DNA of 64,000 nucleotides from Streptomyces prunicolor NBRC 13075 (GCF_000367365.1 NZ_BARF01000092.1:2528-66527); one strand, 5' to 3'. Numbered from the stretch's first letter, positions 17,942-27,393 are shown. Program-made: numbers and translations. The notes: generated by a model not told the origin, from the letters alone.

Positions 17942-18168
17942 TGCAGCCGCCCCAGTGCGCGAGCCTGCCGCCGCAGCTCTACCCGTGCGCCGGGCAATCG
18001 ACGGGGGCTGGACCAGTACGGGTGAAACAGCAACTGACCGGACAGCGCATACAGGCGGCGGCGCAGTGCGGTTACGTGCACGGGGCGCGGCACGGCGAGC
18101 GCTGCGTATGTGCGCTGCCAGTCCGCCTGGAGTTCGATCAGGTCGGGCGGGAGAGGGGCATGCTCCAT
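17938..18168 (-). CDS. Small basic hypothetical protein, 76 residues
   Basis: Starts MEHAPLPPDLIELQADW at ATG 18168; the frame further upstream has poor codon character. The sequence is helical and ends very basic (RRLPGARVELRRQARALGRL). The pattern ...LQADWxRTY...LRRRLY.LS...HPYWS is one I recognise from small Streptomyces genes that precede the same two partners seen here. First gene of the operon, with divergent orientation to the relaxase-like gene at 18396. No ribosome site is obvious, so the message may be leaderless or the start different. Confidence 0.6.
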   Translation of the reverse strand: MEHAPLPPDLIELQADWQRTYAALAVPRPVHVTALRRRLYALSGQLLFHPYWSSPRRLPGARVELRRQARALGRLQ

Positions 18169-18395
18169 GACAGCTATTAGGCCACATGTTCGATTATCTC
18201 GCCAAGCTGACGCGCTTGACCTCTGGGCCCCCTCTGTCCTGCCGCCGTGTGACGCCGAGCCCTTCGGCGAGGCGCGGTGAATCGGGCCTCTACCAGTGAT
18301 CTCCGGCCGGGCCAAATCGCGGATTGTGCGGATCCTCTCCCTCACGGCCCGAACCTCCGGGCTCCGGTTCGCCACTCCCCTTCGAGGTTGACGCC

Positions 18396-19667
18396 GTGAT
18401 CGCCCACCTGCAGCGCACCAGCAACACCTCCGGCCTGCTCACGTACCTGTACGGGCCGGGCGAGCGGGGTACCCACACCAGTCCTCGGCTGGTCGCGGGC
18501 GACGGCCACGGAGCCCCGATCGAACTGCTCGCCGAGCCTGAGTCGCTGCCCTATCTGGCCCAGGCCCTCGACGCACCCGTCGAGCGCCTCGGGGTCCGAG
18601 CACCCGAACGGCCGGTGTGGGTCTGCTCGGTCCGCTCCGACCCCCGCCGGTCGGACCCCACCGACTCGCAGTGGGCCGCCGTCGCCCGCCGCCTGGTGGT
18701 CGCCACAGGGATCGCGCCGGAAGGCGATCCGGACGCCTGCCGCTGGATCGCCCTGCGCAACCAGCCCCGGCAGGTGCACGTCGTGGCCACCCTCGCCCGT
18801 GAGGACGGCAGCCTCCACAACGCCTACCGCGACGCCTACCGCCTACAGACCGAGTGCCACCGCCTCGCAGTCGAACTGGGCCACCTGCCCACCGCTCCAC
18901 ACCCGATACCCCGCGCCCAGGAGACCCACGTGCCTGCCCGCTCCATCACCATCACCGCCGAACCCAGCGGCAGCGTCTCGGCGAAGGGCGCCGGCGACGA
19001 CCTCTCCGCCACGCTCCTCAAGCACGCCGGCTTCCAGCAGATCGAGGACTGGTACGGCCGACGCCACCGCCTTCCCACCACCACCCCGGCCGCTGACCGC
19101 GCCGCCATCGCCTCCCACGCGGCCGAGATGCTCCGCGCCGCCCGCTACGGAGTCGACCTTGACCCCTCCCTCGACACCACCCGGATCAGCACCGCGGCGA
19201 ACCCGCTCGGGCCCTACACCGCCGGAGCCGAACTCCTCCGTCTCACCGACCGGATCAGGTCTGCCGGGAACGGTGCCGACCTTCGACAGGCGGTCGACCA
19301 CCTCCTCCATCCCGAACACGGTGCGCTGGAACGTCTCCGGGAGGCGCTGGAGGCTGCGGGCGAGCAGATCACCGACCTCGACGACGAGGCGTACCAGCTC
19401 GCCGACCGGTTCGATGTCGCTGCGGAGTTCGTCAGCTCGGCGCAGTCCGAACTCGTCGGCTCGGGCGGCGAGTTGGGCCGTATCGGCAACGCGCAGCGGT
19501 CCGGGACCGAGGCGTGGGAGCGGTCCTCGGCACTCTCCGGCCCGCGAAGCGCCGCGCTGGCCACGTCGCCCGCAGCGGCCAAGGTCACCTCGGTCCTCGG
19601 CTCTGGAACAGCGGATGCGAGCGTGGCCGTACGTCCGTCGCAGGCACCCGATCCCCGGACGCGGTGA
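18396..19667 (+). CDS. Relaxase-like protein with degenerate catalytic histidines
   Basis: 423 residues from GTG 18396 (GAGG upstream). Residues about 10-160 align by eye with the N-terminus of the true relaxase at 36290-38062: SGLLTYLYGPGERGTH, VWVCSVRSDP, and IAPEGDPDACRWIAL. The relaxase has HVWHC and DHIHILATM; here these are PVWVC and RQVHVVATL, so most of the metal-binding histidines are gone. The C-terminal half has a small helical module (LLKHAGFQQIEDW...LRAARYGVDLD), a long helical region and a basic tail with SAALATSPAAAK. Probably a DNA-binding accessory or regulator derived from a relaxase, not a nicking enzyme. Its stop overlaps the next start. Confidence 0.65.
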   Translation: MIAHLQRTSNTSGLLTYLYGPGERGTHTSPRLVAGDGHGAPIELLAEPESLPYLAQALDAPVERLGVRAPERPVWVCSVRSDPRRSDPTDSQWAAVARRLVVATGIAPEGDPDACRWIALRNQPRQVHVVATLAREDGSLHNAYRDAYRLQTECHRLAVELGHLPTAPHPIPRAQETHVPARSITITAEPSGSVSAKGAGDDLSATLLKHAGFQQIEDWYGRRHRLPTTTPAADRAAIASHAAEMLRAARYGVDLDPSLDTTRISTAANPLGPYTAGAELLRLTDRIRSAGNGADLRQAVDHLLHPEHGALERLREALEAAGEQITDLDDEAYQLADRFDVAAEFVSSAQSELVGSGGELGRIGNAQRSGTEAWERSSALSGPRSAALATSPAAAKVTSVLGSGTADASVAVRPSQAPDPRTR

Positions 19668-20935
19668 CCCGGATGATCTCTTCACCCACGCCCCGTTCCG
19701 GTCTGCCGCGCACCTACGTCATGCGGGCCGCCGATGCTCTGGCCAGTGCGACGGCCACCTACGCCATCCCGCTCCTGGTCCTGCTCACCACCGGGTCCAC
19801 CGCGCTGACGGGTGTTGCGTTTCTCCTCGAATGGGCGCCTCGTCTGGCTGCCTTCGCGTTCGCCGGGTCGCTGGTCGACCGGTGGAGTGCTGGCCGTGTC
19901 TTCCGGATGGCCAATCTGGTGCGTACCGCCGTGGTGGTCCTGGCGGGTGCGGTGCTGCTCGTCCTGCCCAGCGCCGGGCCGATGACGACCTGTGTGGTTC
20001 TGACCTTCGGTGCTGTCTCCGGGCTGTTTGCGGAGGTCTCCTTCGTCGCGGTGGAGACTCTCGGGGCTGAAGCGGGCTGCCGGTTGGGCATGGCGGCCCA
20101 CCGTGTGCAGGCCGCGCAGACCGGGATCGACCAGGGTGCGATGCTCGTCGGTCCGCTCCTGGGTGGCCTGCTGCTGATGGCCGGCCCCGCCGTACTGCTG
20201 ACCGTGGTCGCGCTGTTGGCTTTGACCGCCGCCGCGACCGCGTCCGGCGATGTCGGCGGCACGGATCACCGTCCGGTGTCGAGCAGTCTTCTGACTGGGT
20301 GGGCAACTCTGCGCCGTACGCCCGCACTTGGCTGGCTGGTGGGCGGTCTGGTCGTCTCGAATCTGACCCTCGGCGTGCTGCAGGCCGCCGCCCCGATCAC
20401 GGTCATCCACCACTTCCACTACTCCACCGTCGCCGTGGGGTCGGTCTGGAGCATGGCAGCCGTTGCCTCCCTGCTTGTCGTGTGGGCCACTCGCCGTGCG
20501 ATCGACCGTTTCGGCATCTGGTCGGTCGGTGCAGCGGCGGCCACGGTCTCGACCGCGGCATGCCTGGCGACCGCCCTGGCGCTGAGCTTCACCGCATACA
20601 CCGTGGCGGTGGCGGTGGTCATGGCCGGCGATGGCGCGTTGACCGTCGTCCTGCGCACGCTGCGGTCCCGTCTCATCCCGGTGCAGGCGTTCGGCTCCAC
20701 CCTGGCGGTGACGATCATCCTGGTGCTGCTGCCGTTTCCGCTGGCCGGAGCCCTGATCGCGGTCGTTCCCACTGCTGAGATCCCGCACCTGCTGCTGGCG
20801 TGCGCCGCGCTCCAGGGCGTAGCGCTGAGTGCGTGCTTCGCCGGCCTACGGCGGCACCGGACCGCCTGCGAACTACCCCACTCGCAGGTCCCCGCACTCC
20901 ACAACGAGCCCGTCCAGCCTGCGGATGCGCGGTGA
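19664..20935 (+). CDS. MFS-family exporter
   Basis: 423 residues from GTG 19664, overlapping the previous stop (GTGA); an ATG at 19673 is an alternative. About ten to twelve hydrophobic segments are visible, e.g. TYAIPLLVLLTTG, FAFAGSLVDRW with the MFS loop-2 pattern, VLLTVVALLALTAAATA and LAVTIILVLLPFPLAGALIA. The type resembles small-molecule (macrolide-like) exporters. It lies between a conjugation-type gene and an ATP-grasp ligase, 63 bp upstream of the latter, so export of that enzyme's product is a reasonable guess. Inner-membrane location. Confidence 0.8.
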   Translation: MTRMISSPTPRSGLPRTYVMRAADALASATATYAIPLLVLLTTGSTALTGVAFLLEWAPRLAAFAFAGSLVDRWSAGRVFRMANLVRTAVVVLAGAVLLVLPSAGPMTTCVVLTFGAVSGLFAEVSFVAVETLGAEAGCRLGMAAHRVQAAQTGIDQGAMLVGPLLGGLLLMAGPAVLLTVVALLALTAAATASGDVGGTDHRPVSSSLLTGWATLRRTPALGWLVGGLVVSNLTLGVLQAAAPITVIHHFHYSTVAVGSVWSMAAVASLLVVWATRRAIDRFGIWSVGAAAATVSTAACLATALALSFTAYTVAVAVVMAGDGALTVVLRTLRSRLIPVQAFGSTLAVTIILVLLPFPLAGALIAVVPTAEIPHLLLACAALQGVALSACFAGLRRHRTACELPHSQVPALHNEPVQPADAR

Positions 20936-20998
20936 CGAGCCGCTGAACTGCCCCGCCCTTCCTGCCCCTTCCCGCCGTTGCCGTCCGGAGGTCCTCCC

Positions 20999-22231
20999 AT
21001 GTCCCGATCCACTCGCCCGCTGCTGATCGTCGTCGGCGGAACCGATCCCGCTTATCGCGGCTACTGCGTCGAGCAGGCCGCCGCCGCTTACCCGATCGCG
21101 CTGATCGACGCCAAGCCGCCGTCCTGGCAGCAGCATCTGGTGGTCGATCACGAGGTCGCCGACACTCACGATCCGGCGGCCGTGGTCGCTGCCGGCCTGG
21201 CCCTGGCCGCGCGGCACCCCATCGCCGGAGTCGTCACCTGGGACGAGTACACGCTCGTGCCGACCGCCGAACTCGCCGGCCGCCTCGGCCTGCCCGGCGA
21301 CAGCGTGGTGGCGATGACCGCCTGCCGGGACAAGGCGACCAGCCGCCGTCTGTTCGCCGAGCACCACGTGCCCTCGGCCACCTCCACCCGCGTCGACACC
21401 CTGGACGAGGCGACGGCCGCCGCGCTCCGCACGGGCTTCCCGGTGGTCCTCAAGCCCTCCTCGCACGCGGGCAGCATCGGTGTCATCCGCGTCGATACCC
21501 CTGAACTCCTGCCTGCCGCCTGGGAGTTCGCTGCCGCCGGAGCCGGTGAGCAGGGCCCGGAAGGCAGCGGTGTGCTGGTCGAGGAGTACCTGTACGGCCC
21601 GGAGATATCGGTGGAGTGCGTCACCCAGCACGGCGCCACCACCGCTCTGGCCGTCAGCCGCAAGGAGGTCGCCTTCCCTCCGTACTTCCAGGAGGTCGGC
21701 CACACCGTGGACGCCGACGACCCGCTGCTGCCCGAGGTCGCCCCCGTTGCGGTCCAGGCCGTGCGAGCGCTGGGCGTCACCGATGGCGTCCAGCACGTGG
21801 AGATACGCCTCACCCCCTCCGGTCCGCGGATCATCGAGGTCAACGCCCGGATCGGCGGCGACCTGATCGGCAAGCTCGTCCGCCTTGCCACCGGCCTCGA
21901 TCTCCCCCGGATCGCTGCCGACGTCGCCTGCGGAAGGACTCCCGACCTGACGCCCACGGCACGCGCCACCGCCGCGATCAAGATCCTCTATACCCCGGCC
22001 ACTGGCACCCTCACCGGCCGAAGTCTGGCCGCCGTCCCTGGCCCGGAGTATCCGTGGCTGCACCAGGTGACGTGGCTCCGGGATGTCGGAGAGCGGGTCG
22101 TGCTGCCGCCGGAGGGCACCTTCAGCACCGGCCGGGTCGGCTTCGTCATCGTCTCCGCCGCCAGTCCCGAAGCAGCCCGGGACCGGCTCTCGTCCCTCGT
22201 CGACGATCTGGCCCTGTCGGTCACGCCGTGA
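20999..22231 (+). CDS. ATP-grasp carboxylate-amine ligase
   Basis: 410 residues; ATG 20999 after GGAGG. N-terminal Rossmann-like region ([18 protein letters not shown]), then the ATP-grasp core: [18 protein letters not shown] near 115, [14 protein letters not shown] near 155, [15 protein letters not shown] near 195, and the metal-binding end [16 protein letters not shown] near 285. This matches L-amino-acid ligases and related enzymes that join a carboxylate to an amine through an acyl phosphate. Paired with the MFS exporter upstream it could make and secrete a dipeptide or modified amino acid. The substrate cannot be told from sequence. Confidence 0.8.
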   Translation: MSRSTRPLLIVVGGTDPAYRGYCVEQAAAAYPIALIDAKPPSWQQHLVVDHEVADTHDPAAVVAAGLALAARHPIAGVVTWDEYTLVPTAELAGRLGLPGDSVVAMTACRDKATSRRLFAEHHVPSATSTRVDTLDEATAAALRTGFPVVLKPSSHAGSIGVIRVDTPELLPAAWEFAAAGAGEQGPEGSGVLVEEYLYGPEISVECVTQHGATTALAVSRKEVAFPPYFQEVGHTVDADDPLLPEVAPVAVQAVRALGVTDGVQHVEIRLTPSGPRIIEVNARIGGDLIGKLVRLATGLDLPRIAADVACGRTPDLTPTARATAAIKILYTPATGTLTGRSLAAVPGPEYPWLHQVTWLRDVGERVVLPPEGTFSTGRVGFVIVSAASPEAARDRLSSLVDDLALSVTP

Positions 22232-22389
22232 ACCTGTCCCGCTGGCCTCCTCCGGCGCCTCGCGCACCCCGCACCCGATGACCCCGGTCGCCATCCCGCT
22301 TCCCGAACAGGAGTTGCCTCGATGACCAGCAGAAGAGCGCCGCGTGCCCCGCCCCCATCACTCGCCTGCGCTCATTCCCAGGACCCACT

Positions 22390-22830
22390 GTGCCCGCACC
22401 GCGTACCAGCGCGCCGTCGACCACTACAGGGTCGGACGCGCTCCTCTACTTCCTCTTCGGCATGCTCGGCATGGCGCTCGCCTTCGGTTCGCTGGCGTGG
22501 CTGTCCGGCAGTGTCACCAACTCCCTTTCCGGTACTGGCCCTTGGGCGCCGTTCAGTGCCACCGACGCACTACTTCACCCCAGGGCGCTGTGGCCGCACT
22601 TGAGCCCCCTGGCGCTGCTGATCGGCGCGCGGATCATCCCCGGCCTGCTGTCCGCCTTCCTCACCGCGCTCGCTCTCGTGCTGTGGATGCGGCTGCGCGG
22701 CGGCACGAAGAACGGCCTCGCCCGGAAGGCCGACCTCGCCCCGCTGCTGGACAAGGAGATCACCGCCAAGGCGAGGAGCCTGCGGCCGTCCCTGAGCGGC
22801 CGGGAGGGTAAAAGAGGTCGCGCCTGCTGA
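22390..22830 (+). CDS. Type IV coupling protein, N-terminal membrane part (frameshifted)
   Basis: 146 residues from GTG 22390 (AGGA upstream). Two membrane segments are clear: ALLYFLFGMLGMALAFGSLA and LIPGLLSAFLTALALVLW-like residues about 75-100, followed by a basic cytoplasmic stretch ending KARSLRPSLSGRE. This is the membrane anchor of a VirD4/TraG-type coupling protein. The frame then runs into a stop at 22828-22830, while the next frame, open from 22796, continues with VAPADRGILLGAL and SWEDVIVAIMAPRSGKT. So one gene has been split by a +1 type frame change at about 22800-22825. Confidence 0.7.
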   Translation: MPAPRTSAPSTTTGSDALLYFLFGMLGMALAFGSLAWLSGSVTNSLSGTGPWAPFSATDALLHPRALWPHLSPLALLIGARIIPGLLSAFLTALALVLWMRLRGGTKNGLARKADLAPLLDKEITAKARSLRPSLSGREGKRGRAC

Positions 22831-22894
22831 CCGCGGCATCCTGCTCGGCGCCCTCTCTCCGGGCCGGGCCGACGTCCGTGCGTCCTGGGAGGAC

Positions 22895-24178
22895 GTGATC
22901 GTGGCGATCATGGCCCCGCGGAGCGGGAAGACCTCCGGACTGGCGATCCCCGCGATCCTCGCGGCTCCTGGCCCGGTGTTGCTGACCTCCAACAAGGCGG
23001 CGAACGATGCCTTCACCGCGACGGTGGACGCCCGCGCCGAGGTCGGCACGGTCTGGGCCCTCGACCCCCAGCAGATCGCCCACCATCCGCGCGAGATGTG
23101 GTGGGACATCCTGGCCGACGCCCGCGACCTGGCCGGGGCGAAACGTCTCGCCGGGCACTTCGTCGCCGCCAGCGTGGACGAGTCGAACGGCTCCGACTTC
23201 TGGTCCACCGCCGCCAGCAACACCCTCGGCGCGCTGTTCCTCGCCGCTGCCAGCAACCGGCGTCCGATCACCGACGTCCTGGCCTGGCTCGCCTCCCCCG
23301 CCGACCGGACCCCGGTCGACCTGCTCACCGACGCCGGCCACGACGCGGTCGCCGCCCAGCTCCAGGGCACCGTCAGCGGAGCTACCGAGACGCGGGACGG
23401 AATCTACGAGACCGCGCGGCAGTACGCGAGCTGTCTCCTCGACCCGGACGTCGCGGCCTGGGTCACGCCCAGCAAGGACCTCCCCGAGTTCAAGCCGTTC
23501 ACGTTCGCCACGTCCCGCGACACCCTGTACCTGCTGAGCAAGGACGGCGGCGGCAGCGCGAGCGCCATCATCGCGGCAGCGGCCGACGCCGTGATGCGCG
23601 CGGCCGTGGTCGTCGCCGAGCGCTCCGGCGGGCGGCTCGACCCGCCCGCGCTTTGCGTCCTCGACGAGGCCGCGAACGTCTGCAAGATCTCCGATCTCCC
23701 CGACCTGTACAGCCACTTGGGCAGCCGGGGCGTCATCCCGATGACGATCCTGCAGTCCTACCGGCAGGGCCAGCGCTGCTGGGGCGAGGCCGGAATGGAC
23801 GCCCTCTGGTCCGCCGCCACCATCAAGATCATCGGAAGCGGTATCGACGACGCCGACTTCGCCGACCGACTCAGCAGGCAGGTCGGTGACCACGACGTCC
23901 AGACCACCTCGGTCTCGACCAGTGAGAGCGGCAAGTCCACCTCGGTCAGCATGCGCACCGAGCGGATCCTGCCCCCGGACGCGATCCGCGCGCTCCCCAA
24001 GGGCAAGGCGCTGCTGCTCGCCACCGGCATCCGGGTCGCCATGCTCGACCTGCGGCCCTGGTACAAAGAGCCGTCCGCCAAGGTCGTCGGCCCGGCCTCG
24101 GCCCGCGCGACGAAGGCCATCACCGAGCGGGCCCTCGCCAAGTCCCTGGGCCGCGACAATTTCGGGCTGTCGGCATGA
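22895..24178 (+). CDS. Type IV coupling protein (VirD4/TraG-type), ATPase part
   Basis: 427 residues from the first GTG in this frame, though coding sequence extends back to about 22800. Walker A is IMAPRSGKTSGLAIP, Walker B LCVLDEAANVC near residue 250, followed by GVIPMTILQSYRQG and a C-terminal VGDHDVQTTSVS segment typical of actinobacterial TraG/TraD proteins. Coupling proteins link the relaxosome to the mating channel. With its membrane anchor in another frame, the product may be absent unless the split is an assembly error or translation recodes. Stop overlaps the next start (ATGA). Confidence 0.8.
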   Translation: MIVAIMAPRSGKTSGLAIPAILAAPGPVLLTSNKAANDAFTATVDARAEVGTVWALDPQQIAHHPREMWWDILADARDLAGAKRLAGHFVAASVDESNGSDFWSTAASNTLGALFLAAASNRRPITDVLAWLASPADRTPVDLLTDAGHDAVAAQLQGTVSGATETRDGIYETARQYASCLLDPDVAAWVTPSKDLPEFKPFTFATSRDTLYLLSKDGGGSASAIIAAAADAVMRAAVVVAERSGGRLDPPALCVLDEAANVCKISDLPDLYSHLGSRGVIPMTILQSYRQGQRCWGEAGMDALWSAATIKIIGSGIDDADFADRLSRQVGDHDVQTTSVSTSESGKSTSVSMRTERILPPDAIRALPKGKALLLATGIRVAMLDLRPWYKEPSAKVVGPASARATKAITERALAKSLGRDNFGLSA

Positions 24179-24405
24179 GCGCGCCCACGCCGCGTCCCGG
24201 GCGGCTCGTATGCTCGCCGGCCATTCGGCGCGACGGCCAGTGGCGGTTGGTCAGCGGGGCCGGCTCGATTCTCGCCACCGATCCCACGTTCACCAGCATG
24301 CTGGACGGCTTCGCCCAGGCGATGACGGCTGCCGATCAGGCGGTCGCCGACCTCCGTGTCCGGCAGAGCGGGTCCTCCGCTTCCCGCGCTGGGGGTAAGC
24401 GATGA
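24175..24405 (+). CDS. Small hypothetical protein, 76 residues
   Basis: ATG overlaps the coupling-protein stop by four bases and its own TGA overlaps the next ATG, so it is locked into a coupled run. Sequence: basic N-terminus (RPGRLVCSPAIRRDG), a short beta-hairpin region, then a helix (SMLDGFAQAMTAADQAVADL) and a basic Ser/Gly-rich end. Conserved position between coupling protein and DnaB-N-like gene is suggestive but untested. Function unknown. Confidence 0.6.
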   Translation: MSAPTPRPGRLVCSPAIRRDGQWRLVSGAGSILATDPTFTSMLDGFAQAMTAADQAVADLRVRQSGSSASRAGGKR

Positions 24406-25577
24406 ACCCACTGCTGCGCGCCGAACAGGCGGTCCTCGGGTCGGTGCTGCTCGACCCCGGCCAGCTCGCGCACCTCGACTGGCTCGCCCCGGATCACTTC
24501 TACCGGCCAATCCACCAAGCGCTGTTCGCCGCCCTGCGCAAGCTGCGAAACGACGGCCACCCCGCGCTGGCCGCCGAGACATCCGTACCGCCGCTGTCCT
24601 GGGTGACCGACGCGGTCGACGAGGCCAGTCGCCACGTCCGGGGGCTGACCGCCGCCTACCCCCACACCCTGATCTCGGCCTGCCCTCGCTCCGAACACGC
24701 CCCGGTCTACGGCCGCATGGTGCTGGAGGGCGCGATCCACCGCAGCATCACGGAACACGCGATCCGCCTCCACCAAGCAGCCCGTGCCGACGCCCTGCGG
24801 GGCGAGGTCGAGGGAGCCCTGCATTCCGCGGAGGTACTGACCGGCGTCCTCAACGATCTCGCACGGCGTTGGGGCACCGAACCGCGCCCCGTCGCGCCAA
24901 CTCTCCCGCCCTCCACCACCACCGTCGTCCCGGCGCCGGTCCGAGCCGACCAGGTCGCCGAGGACGAGCGGTTCCTTCTGGCCGTCCTTGCTGAGCGTCC
25001 GGGGGCCATGGAGGAGGTGGTCGGCTGGCTGCGGCCGGGCGACTTCGTCGTCCCGGCCCACGGGCAGCTCTACCGCTGTCTCGGCGCACTGCACCATCGG
25101 GGCGAGCCCATCGACCGGATCACCCTGCTCTGGGAAGCCCAGCAGCGCGGGCTCCTGGCCGACGGCAACCTCACCGACGACCAAGTCACCGCCATCTGCG
25201 ACGGTGTGGGCGCGGGCAGCGCCGAGTGGCTCGGCGAGCAGGTCATGCGCTCCTCGGTCACCCGCACCGCCGCCGCCTCCGCACACGCCGTCCGGTCGTT
25301 GGCGGAGAACCAGACGCTGGCCCCCGGGCGGCTCATCAACCACGCCCTGCACGCACTCGCCCCGCTCGACGACGTGCGTACCCGCTGGCAGGCCGCGAAC
25401 GGCCGCCCCGCTCCGCCGCCGACGGCCCCTGCTCTCGCACCGACCGGGACTCCGCCTGCGCAGGTGCGTGCCGCGCTCTCCCGCAGCACACCGCGGGCAT
25501 CGCCGCCGCCCTCGGCGCGGCCCGGTTCGGCGCCCATCCCGGCCGCCGCGCGACCGCCTTCACGCGGCCACAGATAG
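24402..25577 (+). CDS. Protein with two DnaB N-terminal-like domains, no helicase core
   Basis: 391 residues. Domain one (about 1-150) starts LLRAEQAVLGSVLLDP with LDWLAPDHFYRPIHQALF, the standard DnaB-N pattern. Domain two (about 185-310) repeats it: DERFLLAVLAERPG, VGWLRPGDFVVPAHGQLYRC and IDRITLLWEAQQRG. DnaB-N domains mediate hexamer formation and contacts with primase and loader. There is no RecA-like helicase domain, so it may bind or block the host helicase or load it on element DNA. It ends in the shared basic tail (VRAALSRSTPRASPPP...RGHR). Confidence 0.75.
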   Translation: MNPLLRAEQAVLGSVLLDPGQLAHLDWLAPDHFYRPIHQALFAALRKLRNDGHPALAAETSVPPLSWVTDAVDEASRHVRGLTAAYPHTLISACPRSEHAPVYGRMVLEGAIHRSITEHAIRLHQAARADALRGEVEGALHSAEVLTGVLNDLARRWGTEPRPVAPTLPPSTTTVVPAPVRADQVAEDERFLLAVLAERPGAMEEVVGWLRPGDFVVPAHGQLYRCLGALHHRGEPIDRITLLWEAQQRGLLADGNLTDDQVTAICDGVGAGSAEWLGEQVMRSSVTRTAAASAHAVRSLAENQTLAPGRLINHALHALAPLDDVRTRWQAANGRPAPPPTAPALAPTGTPPAQVRAALSRSTPRASPPPSARPGSAPIPAAARPPSRGHR

Positions 25578-25606
25578 CCCCCTCAGCCCATCGCTCGTCC
25601 CCTCCA

Positions 25607-26194
25607 ATGGAATTCACCGTGAACAACACCCCCATCGCCGACGCTCTGGCTCTGCGTGCCACGGCCTCAGTCTTCGACGCCCAGCGCAGGAAACTGCCAG
25701 GCCCCGGAGGCCTTCACCGTTCGCCCGACAGCGTCGCCGTCGCCAAGCAGATCTCCGAACTCGGCCAGCTGATAACCGACTTGGGCGACGAGGTCCTCTT
25801 CCGGGCTGCCGCCCAGGGCCAGGAGGCCCACGCTGCGCGGGTCATCACCAGCTTCGCCGCCGCTGTACGGCCTGCCGGCGAAGCGGCATCCGCTCTCGGA
25901 GCAGTAGCCCACCAGCTCTCCTTCCTGCACCAGACCGAGCACCTCGGCAACCAGCCCGACGCCCGGGATGCCCGGGAAGCAGCGGCACGGGTGATGGACG
26001 ACGCACTCGGTGCGGCGGACACCGCCCTTCGCGAAGCCGCCGACTCCCTTCGCGCCGCATCGGCGACGGTTACGCCTCCGGCCGTGCGGCTCCAGGCCGC
26101 CCGCCACCGGTCTACGACCGCAACTCCCGCTCCACCTTCCGCTGATGCCCCGGCCATAGCACTCGCCCCGGCCCGGACGACGCGGAGCCGGTGA
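25607..26194 (+). CDS. Hypothetical helical protein with shared tail
   Basis: 195 residues from ATG 25607; a GTG at 25619 is an equally good start. Almost entirely helical and Ala-rich (VAVAKQISELGQLITDLGDE, ALGAVAHQLSFLHQ, ALREAADSLRAASA), consistent with a coiled-coil or helical bundle. The end switches to AVRLQAARHRSTTATPAPP and finishes TTRSR, the tail type seen on its neighbours. Function unknown. Confidence 0.65.
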   Translation: MEFTVNNTPIADALALRATASVFDAQRRKLPGPGGLHRSPDSVAVAKQISELGQLITDLGDEVLFRAAAQGQEAHAARVITSFAAAVRPAGEAASALGAVAHQLSFLHQTEHLGNQPDARDAREAAARVMDDALGAADTALREAADSLRAASATVTPPAVRLQAARHRSTTATPAPPSADAPAIALAPARTTRSR

Positions 26195-26195
26195 C

Positions 26196-27393
26196 ATGCA
26201 GAACACCATCACGGGCCCGCCGATGATCGGCTCGCTCTGCTCGGGTTATGGCGGGCTGGATCTCGGGGTGCAGTCCGCCCTCGGCGGCACGCTGGCCTGG
26301 CACGCAGAGGTCAATCGGGACGCCGCACGCATCCTGGCCCGGCACTGGCCCACCGTGCCCAACCTGGGCGACATCACGGCCGTCGACTGGTCCACCGTCC
26401 CGCGGGTGTGCGTCCTGACGGCGGGCTTCCCCTGTCAAAGACGTCTCGGTCGCCGGCCGACGGGCCGGACTCAACGCCCACACCCGCTCGGGGCTGTGGC
26501 TGCACGTCGCCCGTGCGGTCGAAGCCCTCCGCCCCTGCCTGGTGGTGATCGAAAATGTCCGCGGACTCCTCACGTCGCCCGCCGGCTCCCCTGGCGACGT
26601 GGAATTCTGCCCGTGGTGCCTGGGAGACGACCCAACCCAGCCTCCTCTGCGGGCACTTGGTGCCGTACTCGGATCCCTGGCCGACCTCCGGTACGACGCA
26701 CGGTGGCTCGTGCTTCGCGCCTCCGACATCGGAGCACCACACCGCCGCGAACGGACCTTCCTCACCGCCTGGCCCGCCAACCACCCTGCTCAAGACGCCG
26801 ACCAGCAACATCGGCAAGAACGGCGGCTCCCAGCACCCCACCAAGAGGAAGAGCGGGGGCCACGGCCCGAACCTGGCCGACGAGGTGGAGTGGCTCCTGC
26901 CCACCCCGAAGGCATCGGACGGGACCAAGGGCTCGCCCAACCAGCGCCACGGCAACGGGGACATGACCCTGCCGAGCGCCGCAGCATCGCTGCTCCCCGC
27001 CAGGAAGGCGAACGGCACCGGCACCCGGGGCCGGCATCCGGGCAAGGGCTCGCGCCCGCCTCTGTCGGCGGAGGTCCTGCCGCTGTGGGCGGAGACGCCC
27101 CCGGAATCCGACGAAGCGACGGGCGATGGGGAGCGTACGCCGCCGCCATCACCCGATGGGAGACGCTCACCCGTCCCGCGCCGCCGCCCACCGACGCGGC
27201 CGGACGGCTCCGTGCCGACTTCGTGGAGTGGATGCAGGGCCTGGAGCCCGGCTGGGTCACCGCCACCCCGGGGCTCGGACGACCGGCTCAGCTCACAGCG
27301 CTCGGCAACGGCGTCGTACCTCAACAGGCCACCCGCGCCATGCAGTTGCTCGCCCCACCCTTCCCCCGGTGTCCTCGCTGCACGACGACATAG
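26196..27393 (+). pseudogene. C5-cytosine DNA methyltransferase, frame disrupted
   Basis: The first frame has motif I (IGSLCSGYGGLDLGV) and motif IV (TAGFPCQ). After PCQ the sequence reads CAAAGACGTC where CAAGACGTC would continue in frame; one base later the frame encodes DVSVAGRRAGLNAH, motif VI (VVIENVRGLL) and GAPHRRERTFLTAW. Near 26775 coding moves to a second frame (LLKTPTSNIGKNGG, EVEWLLPTPKASDG) and near 27125 back again (WGAYAAAITRWE, FVEWMQGLEPGWVT, LGNGVVPQQA, motif X region). Three frame changes in one gene. Intact, it would methylate cytosine in a specific target and could protect element DNA from restriction. Confidence 0.75.

Noticed and set aside
18185-18205. LexA-like half-site (CGAACATGTG on the minus strand)
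   Set aside because: The second half of the GAAC-N4-GTTC palindrome is missing.
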